A stretch of 64,000 nucleotides of DNA. Origin: Kappaphycus alvarezii. Its lineage: Eukaryota > Rhodophyta > Florideophyceae > Gigartinales > Solieriaceae. Below, piece after piece: positions 1-10,030 of the stretch (positions are counted from its first letter, which is position 1; the number at the start of each line of letters is the position of its first letter). A program made the translations under genes and the position numbers. The notes under the pieces are model-generated. The model saw only the letters and a list, made by a program, of their open reading frames with translations, was not told the DNA's origin and did not search any database. Location of the stretch: positions 62,001 through 126,000 of the forward strand of contig NADL03000608.1 of the NCBI GenBank assembly GCA_002205965.3, given 5' to 3'.

Positions 1-284
1 CGCGCTGGCGCTCGCGGTCTGCTGCAGAATTGTGGCGATCAAAGGGCTTTCATCTTCGGTGCTGTTCTGGGTTGGTTGTTTGTCTTATTCAGATTATCTC
101 GTAAGCCCCTGTGGATGACGCTGGACGACTGCTTTATGCAGAAGCAATGCGACCCATCGACAGCGGCCTCTGCAACTGTAATTCCGTAACGTGTAATAAC
201 TGTAAACTCAAAAGAATCAAATATTTCTTCGTATTTCCCGTGAAAATGCTGGGCAACAACTTCACATTCCCCTGCAACGAGGCA

Positions 285-440
285 TGCCAGACGCTCAACT
301 TCCGACGCCTTGGTTCCTTCACGACTGCCCGTCGCGGTTCCTTCCCTCAACACAAGATTCGCGACTTCGTTACCCGTTTTGCGTTTAGTCTCGAAGTGAT
401 ACAGGCGCGACAGGTTTCAATCCGCCGCCAGAATTCGTAG
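285..440 (+). mobile_element. LINE-alpha 3' end fragment
   Basis: This piece encodes the last roughly 45 residues of the LINE-alpha ORF2 seen complete at 51.7-55.8 kb. The shared C-terminal words are RDFVTRFAFSL and QARQVS, ending at a TAG followed by the same TTAATTT stretch found after the stop in the other copies. The 280 bases to its left do not align with LINE-alpha by eye and are unassigned. It is a short 5'-truncated or broken remnant on the plus strand. Confidence 0.8.
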
Positions 441-462
441 TTAATTTCTGAATAATGAATTT

Positions 463-545
463 TTGAGTCGATTGTGGTTGTCTGGAAAACCATGGGATAG
501 ATCGAATATATCTTCCAAGATTAAAACACCCAAACCTTCCCCCTT
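463..545 (+). repeat. R80 dispersed repeat, copy 1
   Basis: An about 80 bp sequence with the core words GGTTGTCTGGAAAACCAT, GGATAG and AAAACACCCAAAC. Similar copies lie at 18284-18366, 29468-29521, 31947-32031 and, inverted, at 34660-34735. It has no evident open frame. It may be a short end of a larger element or a very short non-autonomous repeat; no terminal inverted repeats were seen. Confidence 0.7.
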
Positions 546-675
546 TCGTCAGATCTTAGCCGAGTAGTCGGACCACACACTGCACCGAACAGACACAGTT
601 TGAACTAAAGATATTGCTTTCCAATCATTAAACTACGATTCTATACTCTCTTTGTTGAATATCTTTACTGATTCG

Positions 676-735
676 TCACATGGAGTGTACATGGGGTGAA
701 TGATGGCGTAGGTTACTTCGTCGTCTGACACTTAT
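676..735 (-). repeat. Rep-C 5' start fragment fused to LINE-beta tail
   Basis: Reverse-strand bases here match the sequence around the MSDDE start of the Rep-C frame at 34.9 kb, including ACTCCGTTTAGAT and GTCAGACGACGAA. They follow the LINE-beta 3' tail without a gap. The same two kinds of sequence also lie close together near 57.5-57.9 kb. Confidence 0.6.
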
Positions 736-965
736 AGCAGGGGATCTAAACGGAGTGTACTTTGACTGACCGACTACTCTGCTAAGATCTAACTGTACTG
801 TATAATAGGCCTCAGCTACGTGCAATGTGTGGCGCGATATAATTGCCATAGCCACTGAGGACCAGAAAACACAGCTAAGGCGCTGATAAATTCTTGAGCG
901 GAATAATGGCTTCTGTGGTGTGTCTTCTAGTCGCAATCCGCGGTATGTACAGTACAGTACTGTTA
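735..965 (-). mobile_element. LINE-beta 3' end fragment
   Basis: The reverse strand matches the LINE-beta tail at 57.69-57.93 kb over most of its length. Shared words in translation are PRIATR and FWSSVAMAIISR. Another copy of this tail ends the LINE-beta piece at 56.2-57.15 kb. The end joins directly to sequence resembling the start of Rep-C (676-735). It is a remnant only. Confidence 0.75.
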
Positions 966-1260
966 TAGTTCAATTTGTACTTGGCATGTACAGGTGTGTT
1001 AACAGCGAAGTGCAGCAACACGTACAGTAGTATTCTGTCAGCAACGTACCTAGTTTGCATTTGGTTTGCATTTGGTTTGCATTTAGTGCTCCTCTGCGGT
1101 CTATATAAAGTACCCCTGACATGGTCTGCAGGTCCAGAGAGGCATCAGTGTTCGTGTGACAAGAAACCTGATCTGTACTTTACAGCTCCAACGGTAAGCT
1201 GTAACATCAAATCGATTTACCAGCACGACTACCCAAGCTATAAGGACAAGGGTGCGACTT
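962..1260 (+). mobile_element. Gyp-D LTR copy 1
   Basis: First of three related direct copies (962-1260, about 1925-2205, about 2215-2530). Each has a GTTCAATT-like left part, a GTACGTGGCATGTACA-like block, a TTTGCATTT repeat, a TATA box (CTATATAAAG at 1101-1110) and a conserved block beginning GGTCCAGAGAGGCATCAG. The layout is that of an LTR promoter and leader. The family is inferred from the gag-like region downstream. This is a fossil. Confidence 0.65.
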
Positions 1261-1415
1261 TTTGGAAATTTTGCTGGAGACCGTTTATGTTTCGAACTGG
1301 ACAAGCTAGGCAAGGGTATCAAGAAGTTCTTAACAACGGGGCTGGGGGCATCTCTGTCTATGAAACCAGCAGAGAAGCATGGGAAGCGTAGGGAGCACAA
1401 CTGGCGGAAGGAATT

Positions 1416-1700
1416 ATGGAGAGAGTACAACAGGTAACACGGCAATCTGGTGAGGCGGTTGAGCTCGGAATGGGGTTGGTCATTCTAATGGAAACTATGA
1501 TGACCTACGCCCCTGGTGAGGAGAATACCGAAGACCTGGAGCAAGTAAAGGAGGCTGCGCAGGACGCGTTGACAGCAGGGGAAAATGCGATGGAGGAGGC
1601 GAGGAGGCTGGAGATGGTGCTATTAGCACACAGGGAACGCTGCTTGGTTAGCAGGGTGCGAGCAGAGGACGAAAAAGAGGTTTTTTTGTTAAAGAAGTGA
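1416..1700 (+). CDS. Hypothetical helical ORF between LTR copies
   Basis: A 94-codon open frame rich in Glu, Ala, Arg and Leu with heptad-like spacing, suggesting a coiled coil. It lies between the first and second Gyp-D LTR copies, so it may be a remnant of an internal region of that element rather than a host gene. No family was recognised. The reverse strand is also open here, so coding is unproven. Confidence 0.3.
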   Translation: MERVQQVTRQSGEAVELGMGLVILMETMMTYAPGEENTEDLEQVKEAAQDALTAGENAMEEARRLEMVLLAHRERCLVSRVRAEDEKEVFLLKK

Positions 1701-1924
1701 GGAGCAGAAAGCGTAGATGATTCGCAGGAAAAGTCGGGGTGGATGAGCTGCAGAACAAGAAGTTGGCACTGAGGATGGAGAACGGGAGGAAAAAGGTAAC
1801 TGCGAGGAGGGATTTGCAGGATGGGACATTGGGCTTGGTGAGGAGCTTTTTTTGATTTTTTCCGATTTGCATTTGCCCCTTGCTTTAAGTTGATTTTCTT
1901 TTTATTATGTACGCGAGGGTTACA

Positions 1925-2205
1925 AAAGGTACGACTGTTAGAGTTCAATTAGTACGTGGCATGTACACGTGTGTTACCAGCGAAGTGCAGTACCTTGTAC
2001 AGTAGAAGAAGAAGAAGAATAATAAAGTAGTATTCTATTAGCAACGTACCTAGTTTGTATTTTTTTGCATTTTTTTTGCATTTAGTGCCCCTCTGAGGTC
2101 TATATAAAGTGCCCTTGACATGGTGTGCAGGTCCAGAGAGGAATCAGTGTTCGTGTGACAAGCAACCTGATCCTTACTTAACAGCTTCAGTGGTAAGCTG
2201 TAACA
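1925..2205 (+). mobile_element. Gyp-D LTR copy 2
   Basis: Second copy of the LTR-like repeat, with CTATATAAAG at 2100-2109 and the same GGTCCAGAGAGGAATCAG block downstream. A short AGA microsatellite (about 2004-2022) sits inside it. It is directly followed by copy 3, so at least two LTR copies are almost back to back. Confidence 0.65.
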
Positions 2206-2214
2206 GTACAGTAC

Positions 2215-2530
2215 TGTACAGTACTTTCCAGTTTCATTTAGTACGTGACACGTACACTTGTATTGTCATCGAAGTGCAGTAATACGTACACTAGTATTCT
2301 GTCAGCAACATACCTAGTTTGCATTTGGTTTGCATTTAGTGCCCCTCTGCAGTCTGTATAAAGTGCCCCTGACCTGGTCTCCAGGACCAAAGAGGCATCA
2401 GCGATTCGAAGTACATCAATCCTGGTCAGTGCTTCGCAACTTCGGACTGAACGTGTAACGTAAAATCGATTTTACCAGCATGAATACCCAAGCTAGTCAA
2501 GGCGAGGGTGCAATCAAGGTACGAGTGTCT
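2215..2530 (+). mobile_element. Gyp-D LTR copy 3
   Basis: Third copy of the LTR-like repeat, with a weaker TATA box (TATAAAG at 2357-2363). It is followed closely by gag-like sequence, so it is the best candidate for the 5' LTR of the Gyp-D body. Its left border is a run of GTACAGTACTGTAC-type palindromes. Confidence 0.6.
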
Positions 2531-2539
2531 TCAAATCTG

Positions 2540-4990
2540 TGGACGAGACTCCATCGCTAAGGCAAGGTGACGAAGTTTCAGAAGATACTTGTGTCGGGTG
2601 AGTCTTTCAGGCACTTCGCAGGCTCCCAGGATTCCGGCTTCTTGTGGGCACGTAAAATAAGAGTGATTTATCACCGTATATTGGGAGGGGATTCCTTCAG
2701 AAATTTGAGCTCAAGGGCGATTTTCGCGGTAAAGAGGATACGTCTTCAGAAAAGAAAGTACAAGGGCATTGAATTGCCTGTAGGAGGCTAATTTTCTCCT
2801 GTTAAGAGTGAATATGGTTCGCCCAGGAACAAGAGCGAGCCCAAGTAATGACATACTTGAAGATTCCCAAGAAAGTGATATGGCCAGATGGATGGGATGT
2901 ATATCGTGGAGGATGTTGCTCAGGAACCTAAGCCAGAGGAAATATCAAAGGACTTTCAGAATTCTTTCGAAGTAATGGAAGAAACTTGCGGAGCAATGAA
3001 TGGTATCTCAACCGCGCTGAGGGAAGTGGTACAACTTACTGAGAAGGTGGGTAGAGCTACTCGGCTTCAAACAGGTCGGTCGGCTGCGAGCAACACGGAA
3101 GGACCTCATCTCACCGCGATCTCCGGAGATGAAGCTCATAACCTGAGGGATAGTGTCTTCATATCAGTTCCTAATTACATCATTCTCGGGAAGTAAGTCA
3201 GGAAAAATCCTGATACATTTGGGTATCTTTTATTCCGTTATGTTTTTCATTATGTGTTTTAGTTGTTGTTATACTTTCTTGATTTGTTCTACCGGATGAT
3301 ATCATAATTCCCCAGTGTAGCTTGAATTCCGAACTTTGAATATGTGGAGCTAAGATCGTGGGTAGCATCGAAAGTTTGATCTGGCGTAGTCGCTGGTGAC
3401 CGTTGCAAGAAATGACCGGGTGGTGCAGAATAAGTCCAAAATTAGGGCAGGTGTGACGGGCACTACGGCAAAAGTGGTTCACCTTGGTACAATGATCCTC
3501 TACTTAATCAGTCATCAACTCCGTCCCAGTGTTCGAAAAAAGACAGACAGAATAAAAGCCAACCGAACCACAGCCATCTGAACAACATCGTCCCGGGGAG
3601 CATCAGCAATTCCTAAGAACTACCACATCGCAGAGTCCTCAACCCCCGACTGTGTCACGACAGATAGGGGAGGGATTGGCAGCCCGCATCCAGTTCAAGT
3701 TGCACATGAAATGTACAACAGTTCTTTGGAGAACTCTCGTTGTCGAATAGCAGAGGATGGATCATTCTTTGATGCAAAACGAACATGATATGGACTTGTA
3801 AAGGACTTTCAAATTCCACAGAAGAACGAAAGGCGCCTTCTATCTTGTGCACTCGAGAAAGATGTAGCCAGGCTGTTCGATAATGTGGTTAGCGTCCACT
3901 GGGATGCTACAGAAGATGAGCTGTGGAGTAATTGGAGGCCCGACTGTGTAACAATGCCCAGCTCAGTGCATTGCAGAATAAATTCTTCGACATAAATTGG
4001 CACGAGAGATTTGAGTCTGTATCTGCTTTCGGTTAACGCCTTCTATCTGCGTCCATGGCCTCGCAAATCCCAATCTACGACGAAATAATGGTTAAACGCT
4101 TCAAGGCTGGCCTTTCAGGACGTCTTCAAGACCAAGCCATGCTTATGTCGGCAGATTTCGACACTTTGGTCAGCACAATTTAGAGCTTTTCTTCGGCGCA
4201 ATGACGCACAGATAGAGAGAGGGTCAGACAGGTTCGAAAAGAAGATTTTGTGAATGTTGGAGCTTCTGTTGGCGGCTTTGGATGCAACCATTATCATATA
4301 ACTTGCTTCTACTGCAACTGCAGGGGTCATATGGTTTGAGACTGCATCAGAAAGAAACACGATATGAAGCGACGTCCCAGGGATATAATTTATGCGCGGA
4401 GAAAGCTATGGGGACCCGAAACCCGCATCTGAGAAGTAAACCTTCACATCCTAGGAAGAAAACAAGATAAGGGATGTTTGCACTTGAAGGGAGCCAATTT
4501 TGAGGCAGAGGATGGAGAAAAATACAGAAAGAGCAGTATTAATCACGATTTGTGGTGACAAGATGACATCAACAGTAGATACTACAGCTTCTACACATCG
4601 ATTGACTTGAAGTTTTTCAGGAAATTAGAGGACTGGAGAAGGCATGACCGAAACGGGAGATTACTCAGATGGGTTACTCCCAGATTTTATCGCGAATGTT
4701 CAAGAAGATCTTCGTGGTGGTCTTGAGAGTTACCGAGAAGATGGGTTCATTGAAGCACCATTTCAAGGAGCAGCTTTCAGGCCGTAAATCTCCAAGGTGA
4801 TCCGGAGAATGGATCACCAGAGGCCAAGGTTTGTTTTAATTACATACATAAGGAACGGTAGATAGCTTGGGAAGGTGCAAAGCAATTGAATAAGATATGT
4901 GCACGTGGAGAAACGAAGGATGAACTTGTCATTTAGAAACTTGGCAGGAGTCGGACTCCAGGCCCCTACAGACCCTGTAGTGGGACGCGA
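2540..4990 (+). mobile_element. Gyp-D gag-region fossil
   Basis: Old Ty3/gypsy-like gag region following an LTR copy. The clearest mark is one retroviral-type CCHC zinc knuckle near 4301-4345 (pattern C-x2-C-x4-H-x4-C, starting CFYC). Upstream frames at 2567-2791 and 2888-3196 have gag-like composition but no named domain. The region is heavily broken and no protease was recognised. A gypsy pol fossil on the same strand at 15.3-18.0 kb could belong to this element, separated by later insertions, but that link is inference. Confidence 0.5.
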
Positions 4991-5099
4991 TTTCATCGCT
5001 AACCACATCTTGCGGGAGTCAAGATGGGCCAGGTACCCCTGCATTATTGCAAGGATCCCTAGGTGTCGGACACCCCCCCAGCGATCCGCTGGTTAGGAC

Positions 5100-6034
5100 G
5101 TGGTCTTGCTGCCTGTGCCTCATCCCTGTACGTACGGGATGGGTGCAAATGATCCTTACAAGACGTCCCGAAGAGGCTCCTAGCGGAAACCATTTCACTT
5201 TTTAAGCAAAACAAGTCTCTTTCAGGAAATTGGGCGGCCAGTTAAAGGAAAGACAAAGGCTGCACGCCACGACACATTGTGTGCCAGAAATAATCGCTTT
5301 CAATCAACGATATACGCCCTTAAGGACCGGTCGAGACAGCATGGCAGTAAGACCGGCATTAGTTTAAGTCGCCAGGTTCTCGTCCGCGATAAAATCGCAT
5401 CAACCGCTCCTTGTCCAAGCCTTGCTGAAGCTGATAGTACGGAAGCACTAGGGCGAGCTGAGAAGGTGCTAATGGAGGACGCCGAAGGTAGGCTTACAGT
5501 AGCCGCGGTAATCGGGCCTCAAGGCATACTGTAACCAGGCCTCGATGGGTGCTGCACATTGTGCCACTGTAAGGAGAGCCAACTGTGAGGCATTTCTTTC
5601 GTGATGCACGAAGTTCCGCCATTCATTCGACCGACGTGGTGGAGCGACGAGGTTGAGAACCGAAGGGGTAGATTGGAAAAGTTGCAAGTTAAGGAAGGGG
5701 TCAAAGAAGCGAGCGCGTCGGGCGACTCAGGTGAAGGTAGGGTCCAGGAATTTGGCTGCAAAGGATGCTGACCGGGCAGCGTTTAAAACGGGTGCACTGC
5801 AAACCCGTCACGAGCATCTTGCCAAAGCCCGCCGCTCGAGTCACTGCGGAAGTAGAAAGCAAACTCGGCGTCCCAAATACAGCGACAACGGCAAGACATG
5901 CAGTTGTGTGGGAAGAGTTCGCTGATGCCGGCAGACTCGACATTATCGCGAAGGGCCTCTTGCATACGATGCAAACTTGCTTCGTTGAGGGTTGCTCATA
6001 CTTCCTCTGGTGCCAAGTGAGGCTGTATCGAGTT
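5100..6034. other. GC-richer unassigned region
   Basis: This stretch is richer in G and C than the DNA on either side. Both strands hold overlapping open frames (such as 5277-5534 plus and 5469-5687 minus), none with a recognised domain. It continues into the zinc-finger frame at 6035-6307 minus. It may be the 5' part of an unknown element. Confidence 0.35.
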
Positions 6035-6307
6035 TCACTGCCTTTTACAGTAGCACTGGTGACCGCGCGTCTTCAAGGGCGGCGTGTCAATGTCCATCTT
6101 CAAGTGAGGCTTGGGCCCGAAAGTTCGACTGCATAATGTGCATGTCCATTTCTTCTCGCCACGATGCGTAGTGGAAATGTGTCGCTCGAGAGAATCTACC
6201 CGAGTGGAAGCTGTGGGGCAGTCCTGGCACCGTAGTGTCGTCTTGGCCTGCACTTTGACGATGTGTGCTGATTCAACAGGGGGTGTGATGTGCGAAAAAA
6301 TTTGCAC
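6035..6307 (-). CDS. Small C2H2 zinc-finger ORF (remnant)
   Basis: A 90-codon minus-strand frame with a well-formed C2H2 finger at about residues 28-49 (CQDC, twelve residues, then H-x4-H), a RGEKKW linker resembling the classical TGEKP linker, and a second C-x2-C half-finger (CTLC) with a normal F and L spacing but no matching histidine pair. A further C-x2-C (CIVC) is visible about 250 bases downstream in another frame. Such fingers occur in host factors and at the N-terminus of R2-type LINEs; I cannot decide which. Its start overlaps the left end of the Gyp-A LTR at 6286. Confidence 0.45.
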   Translation of the reverse strand: MQIFSHITPPVESAHIVKVQAKTTLRCQDCPTASTRVDSLERHISTTHRGEKKWTCTLCSRTFGPKPHLKMDIDTPPLKTRGHQCYCKRQ

Positions 6308-7647
6308 ACGAAAAAAAGAAATCTAGAGGAGGACCAAATTTGGATACAGTATCGGGATTTGCAAGATATTTTTACAGTTCCTGAATTTGCAAGATATTTT
6401 TAATTTGGATGAGTGTGGCAAATTCATGAGTTGATTTTTTATTTTAAGACACAGTGTCATTAATAGATGTCATTACTGTACACGTCCAAGGTCGACATAC
6501 TTTTCGAAGACGTCGCAGTACTTAAACTTCGAAGTCGACGTCGTTGAGGCAACCCCCCGCCATCAACTACCCCATCGGCTCACCCCTTCTTTTGGCCCTT
6601 AACCCGACCAACCTCCGTCCTTCCCTCACCATCACCAAGTCATCCCCGAGGCCGTCGTCCTCTCAACGCTTTGGTCCTGACAGCAAATGGTCCAACCGAC
6701 TACGATGATTACTGTAGATGGTTAGACCGGGAACGTTCGTCGGGAGTGGGTCCCCGTAACTGCTTCGAGCAGGCAGAAGAGGCAGAGGTAGGAGGAGGAG
6801 GGAGAAGAGGACATAGAGGAGGATGAGGATGATGAAGAGGAGGACTGGGTGGATCCGTGGAACCACTAGTGTATAACGGTGGGGGGGCTCCCTTGGAGGA
6901 AGGAGGGGAAACTGAGGGAGTAATTGTGATCTCTGACTCTTCTGACGAGATGAAGAGAGAAGAGAATAGGAGGAAGAGGAGGAGATGAGGGGAGGGAGAC
7001 ATGGAAGGTGCTGGATTAGTGGGTAAGGGGCCAGAAAATATGGACCAGGTGGTTCCGACTCGGAACCGGATGGGGACGTCCTCAGTGGTCCAGATATTTC
7101 ACAGAGGCAATGGAGAATTCTAAGCCGTTGCGGATATTTGTGTGGACTGCCTGGGTGGAATGGATATTTTGGGGGAACTGTTTGGCTCTGATGTAGAGGA
7201 CTAAGATATGAAGGAAAGAATCTAGATATTTATCCTGATAGTATCTGCTGTTAGTCTTTCTCGTTCACACGATTCCATTTGATGCATTTTATGGTTCTTA
7301 GTATGTTTCTTTGAGACTTTAGGGATACCCAAAAGTCTATATAAGCTGAGTAAACTGCTTCCTCTTGTGGAGGTCAAGCAAGTTGGCAGACAACTTCAAG
7401 TCAAGTCCGATTAGTAGGAAGTTGAGAGTCAACTTCAGACCCAAGAAACCTTTTTCCTACTGCTCACAGAGCATCATTAGTAGACCTGCCCCTTTCATAC
7501 TTGCTTGTAGCCCTCTCAACTCTCTTCCATATACACTCCTTCTTGCTCGTTCAACTATACCACGGTAGCACTTTTGTCGCTTGCAACACCTCCTTCTTGG
7601 GGTAGTTGTTTCTGAGTATCTCTTCTCCCGACGATTTACCCCTATCA
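6286..7647 (+). mobile_element. Gyp-A long-form LTR (5' LTR of truncated copy)
   Basis: A 1362 bp LTR starting TGATGTGCG and ending CCCTATCA, the same termini as the 718 bp LTRs of the full element at 41-48.5 kb. Bases of about 6480-7215 are absent from the short form. That extra segment carries an acidic, Glu-rich reading frame also seen at 38.5-38.9 kb. A TATA box lies at 7337-7345. Just downstream are two hairpins, at 7380-7396 and 7418-7436. Confidence 0.85.
7337..7345 (+). promoter_or_regulatory. TATA box of Gyp-A LTR
   Basis: CTATATAAG, conserved in both LTRs of the full-length element (inverted there) and followed at the same distance by the twin hairpins and the GCTGAGTAAACTGC block. 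It is probably the core promoter, making the hairpins part of the transcribed leader. Confidence 0.6.
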
Positions 7648-7665
7648 TTTGGTACTCTTGTGGAG
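7648..7665 (+). promoter_or_regulatory. Putative primer-binding site of Gyp-A
   Basis: The bases TTTGGTACTCTTGTGG follow the LTR end immediately. The TGG start is what a tRNA CCA-end complement gives. The same sequence, inverted, adjoins the 5' LTR of the full element at 47764. The priming tRNA is not identified. Confidence 0.55.
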
Positions 7666-7737
7666 AGGGGTTGCACCCGAGGTATTAGAGTTGAGCAGTA
7701 TTAGGGAACCATTCGAGGGGATTTCTTTTCTGTAATC

Positions 7738-9618
7738 ATGGATCTCAACGCTGCTCGTATAACGTTCACAGGGGGCAAGAATGAAGACGTTGAGGAGTTT
7801 CTCTATACATATGTCAACGTTGTGATGCGTGAGAAGAGCGATGAAGAGAAGGCCGCAGTATCTTCGCCTATCTTCATGGTGACGCAAAGCACAAATATAA
7901 GGCCAAGTTTATCAACGGGTGGTCTCTTAACGGGAATGGGCGTAACTTCGGTGAGGTATGTGAGTGGCTTGTGAAAGAGTATGCTAAGGAGGTAGAACCA
8001 GATGAGATGATTCGTACCGCCATAGAGGCCCGGCTCAACTTCGACGATTTGTTAAGCTCATTGGTATACTTGTGTGATCTCTATGAAAAGGCTGGGTTCA
8101 ACGCCCAAGCCAAGTACGGAATGCTGCGTAAGGCGGCGATGGGGGATAAGCGGCTCTCCGATTTCCTCCTCATCAAGGGCCCTCACACTTTTAATGAACT
8201 GAAGGGTACCATAGTAGAATTTGTCAAAAATTCGGAGACGTTTCAGTCACTAAGTGAAATACCGAGGGAAACCCGTACATCTATGCCGATCGTACATCCT
8301 GAAAAGAATTATCAAAGGCCGGCTACTAGCGCAGCAGCATTGGAATCAGTCAGGAGCGATGTCAAAAACTTGGAAGAAAGGTTGGAAACCCGATTCGATA
8401 ATCGACTTGACATGATAACCTCGCAGTTGGAAAGCCTTACTCTTACCATTAAGAAGAACCAGTCTGGGGCCCCAAGGCCGCAGAAGTCTGTTCCTACTGT
8501 CACAAGCCTGGACACTTTGCAAATAGGTGTCCTGATAATCCACATAGAAACACTCGTTGTGGAAAGTGCGGTCGATATGGGCATCATGAAAGTAACTGCT
8601 GGTCTAAAGACAACAGAAGCAAATTTATCGGACGCAAGGAGCGAGTCAGGACCAGAGATGAAAATCTTACAAAACAGAAAGGATCAAAGTTGACGGATGC
8701 CGGTAACGTATCCATCGCTGAAGAAATCAGTCAAGTCAATGTGACAAAAAGGGATGGGGAAGGGAACATTTTATCGAAAAACCTAGGCTAGATTATGGAA
8801 TGCTGGAACATATCCCAGCACCTGTACCTCCTCGAACCAAGAGGTCTGATCAAGTTGTTCCAGGAGTGGGAGTCACTCCGGCCAAGAAGACGAAAAAGAG
8901 TAAGAAATTTAAGAATATCCCGAAGGACGTACTAGAATATGTGAAGAAGTACAATTTGGTGGCTGAGCTTGCATCAGCCCCAACTGGGATAACGTTTGGT
9001 CAACTTTTGAGGGGCGACGCAGAGGACGCGAGAAAAGAACTCAAAAAAATTATCAGGTCTAATAAGTCCGCTAAGGGTAAGAAACTGTTTCTTCAATCGG
9101 CCTCGACAGCACCAAGACGTCTTAAACTGTACCAGTCAAAGTATTGGGAATGAAAACCCAAGCTCTTTTCGATTCGGGCGCTGTTCCAAACCTTATTTCA
9201 GAAACTTTGGTGACAGATCTAGGTCTTGAAATTATTCCAACTACTCGAAGAATAACTGTGGCGGATGGAACCGTATCAAAATGCATGGGCACTGTTGACA
9301 AGGTTTCCGTGTTCTTTGGGGACTCTAAAGTTGATGTAGACTTTCTTGTCATGCCTGATCTCCCTTTCGATGCAATCATTGGCTGCCCTACCATGGAAAG
9401 ACTAGGGACCTGCATTGACTTGGGCAACCAAATCGTTTCAGTTAATGTTGACGGCAGAACCGTGAAGATGCCCCTGGATTTCGACAAAAGCACACATCCG
9501 GAGATTTAAGAAGAAACGGACAGTGAAGATTTCACTTCTAGCTATGACAGCGAAGATTCCGAACCAACTAACACTTTCGGAAGTGGAAAAGGGTACGCTA
9601 GAGGGATATTGAACATGA
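7738..9618 (+). mobile_element. Gyp-A truncated copy: gag and protease
   Basis: Gag and protease region of a Ty3/gypsy element, nearly identical to 45.84-47.67 kb of the full copy on the other strand. The start MDLNAARITF at 7738 is shared. The protease shows the DSG active-site triad near 9172-9180 and the AIIGCPTMERLG segment near 9373-9408. Homology stops near 9618, after which LINE-alpha ORF1 sequence begins on the opposite strand, so reverse transcriptase, RNase H and integrase are missing here. The copy is broken and truncated. Confidence 0.9.
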
Positions 9619-9649
9619 AAGCGGCGGATCGTGTACAGAAAAGTCCAAA

Positions 9650-10030
9650 GGAGAAGTAACGACGACAACTCGATTGGTTTTGCCGCCAAAAAGCCCGCGA
9701 GTAGCTCGGCGGACGCGGCCGCAAACTTGGTGGAGATTCGAACAGCGGAAAGGTCACCGTGTTGGGTGAGGCCTTGGCGGCCCAGGAAAGGGAGACGGCG
9801 GAGGGAGGGGTTTTGGGGCCGTTTGGGGCTTGTTCGCCGCGTGTAGATAGGATTGGGTGGGAGGCAGAGGAGCCGGATTGGGAGATTGGTCCGAGTTAGT
9901 AGCAGGAGGAGTTGCCGGGGAAGGGGCCGCAAGAGAGCTACGGATGTACAGAACGGAACGAAATTGCGGGTTGTTTTGCAGAGAAGGGGTCAGGACGGTC
10001 GCCACGAGGGGTCCTGAACGGCAAAACAGG
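9650..10030 (-). mobile_element. LINE-alpha ORF1 fragment
   Basis: The reverse strand encodes words found in LINE-alpha ORF1 at 55.36-55.66 kb: QNNPQFRSV, LGRQGLT and a Pro/Ala-rich stretch. The match spans roughly the middle third of ORF1 and is interrupted. It abuts the truncated Gyp-A copy at about 9618, where one element inserted into or recombined with the other. Confidence 0.75.

Noticed and set aside
1-284. Extension of the LINE-alpha tail to the window start.
   Set aside because: No alignment with LINE-alpha or LINE-beta could be seen left of about 285.
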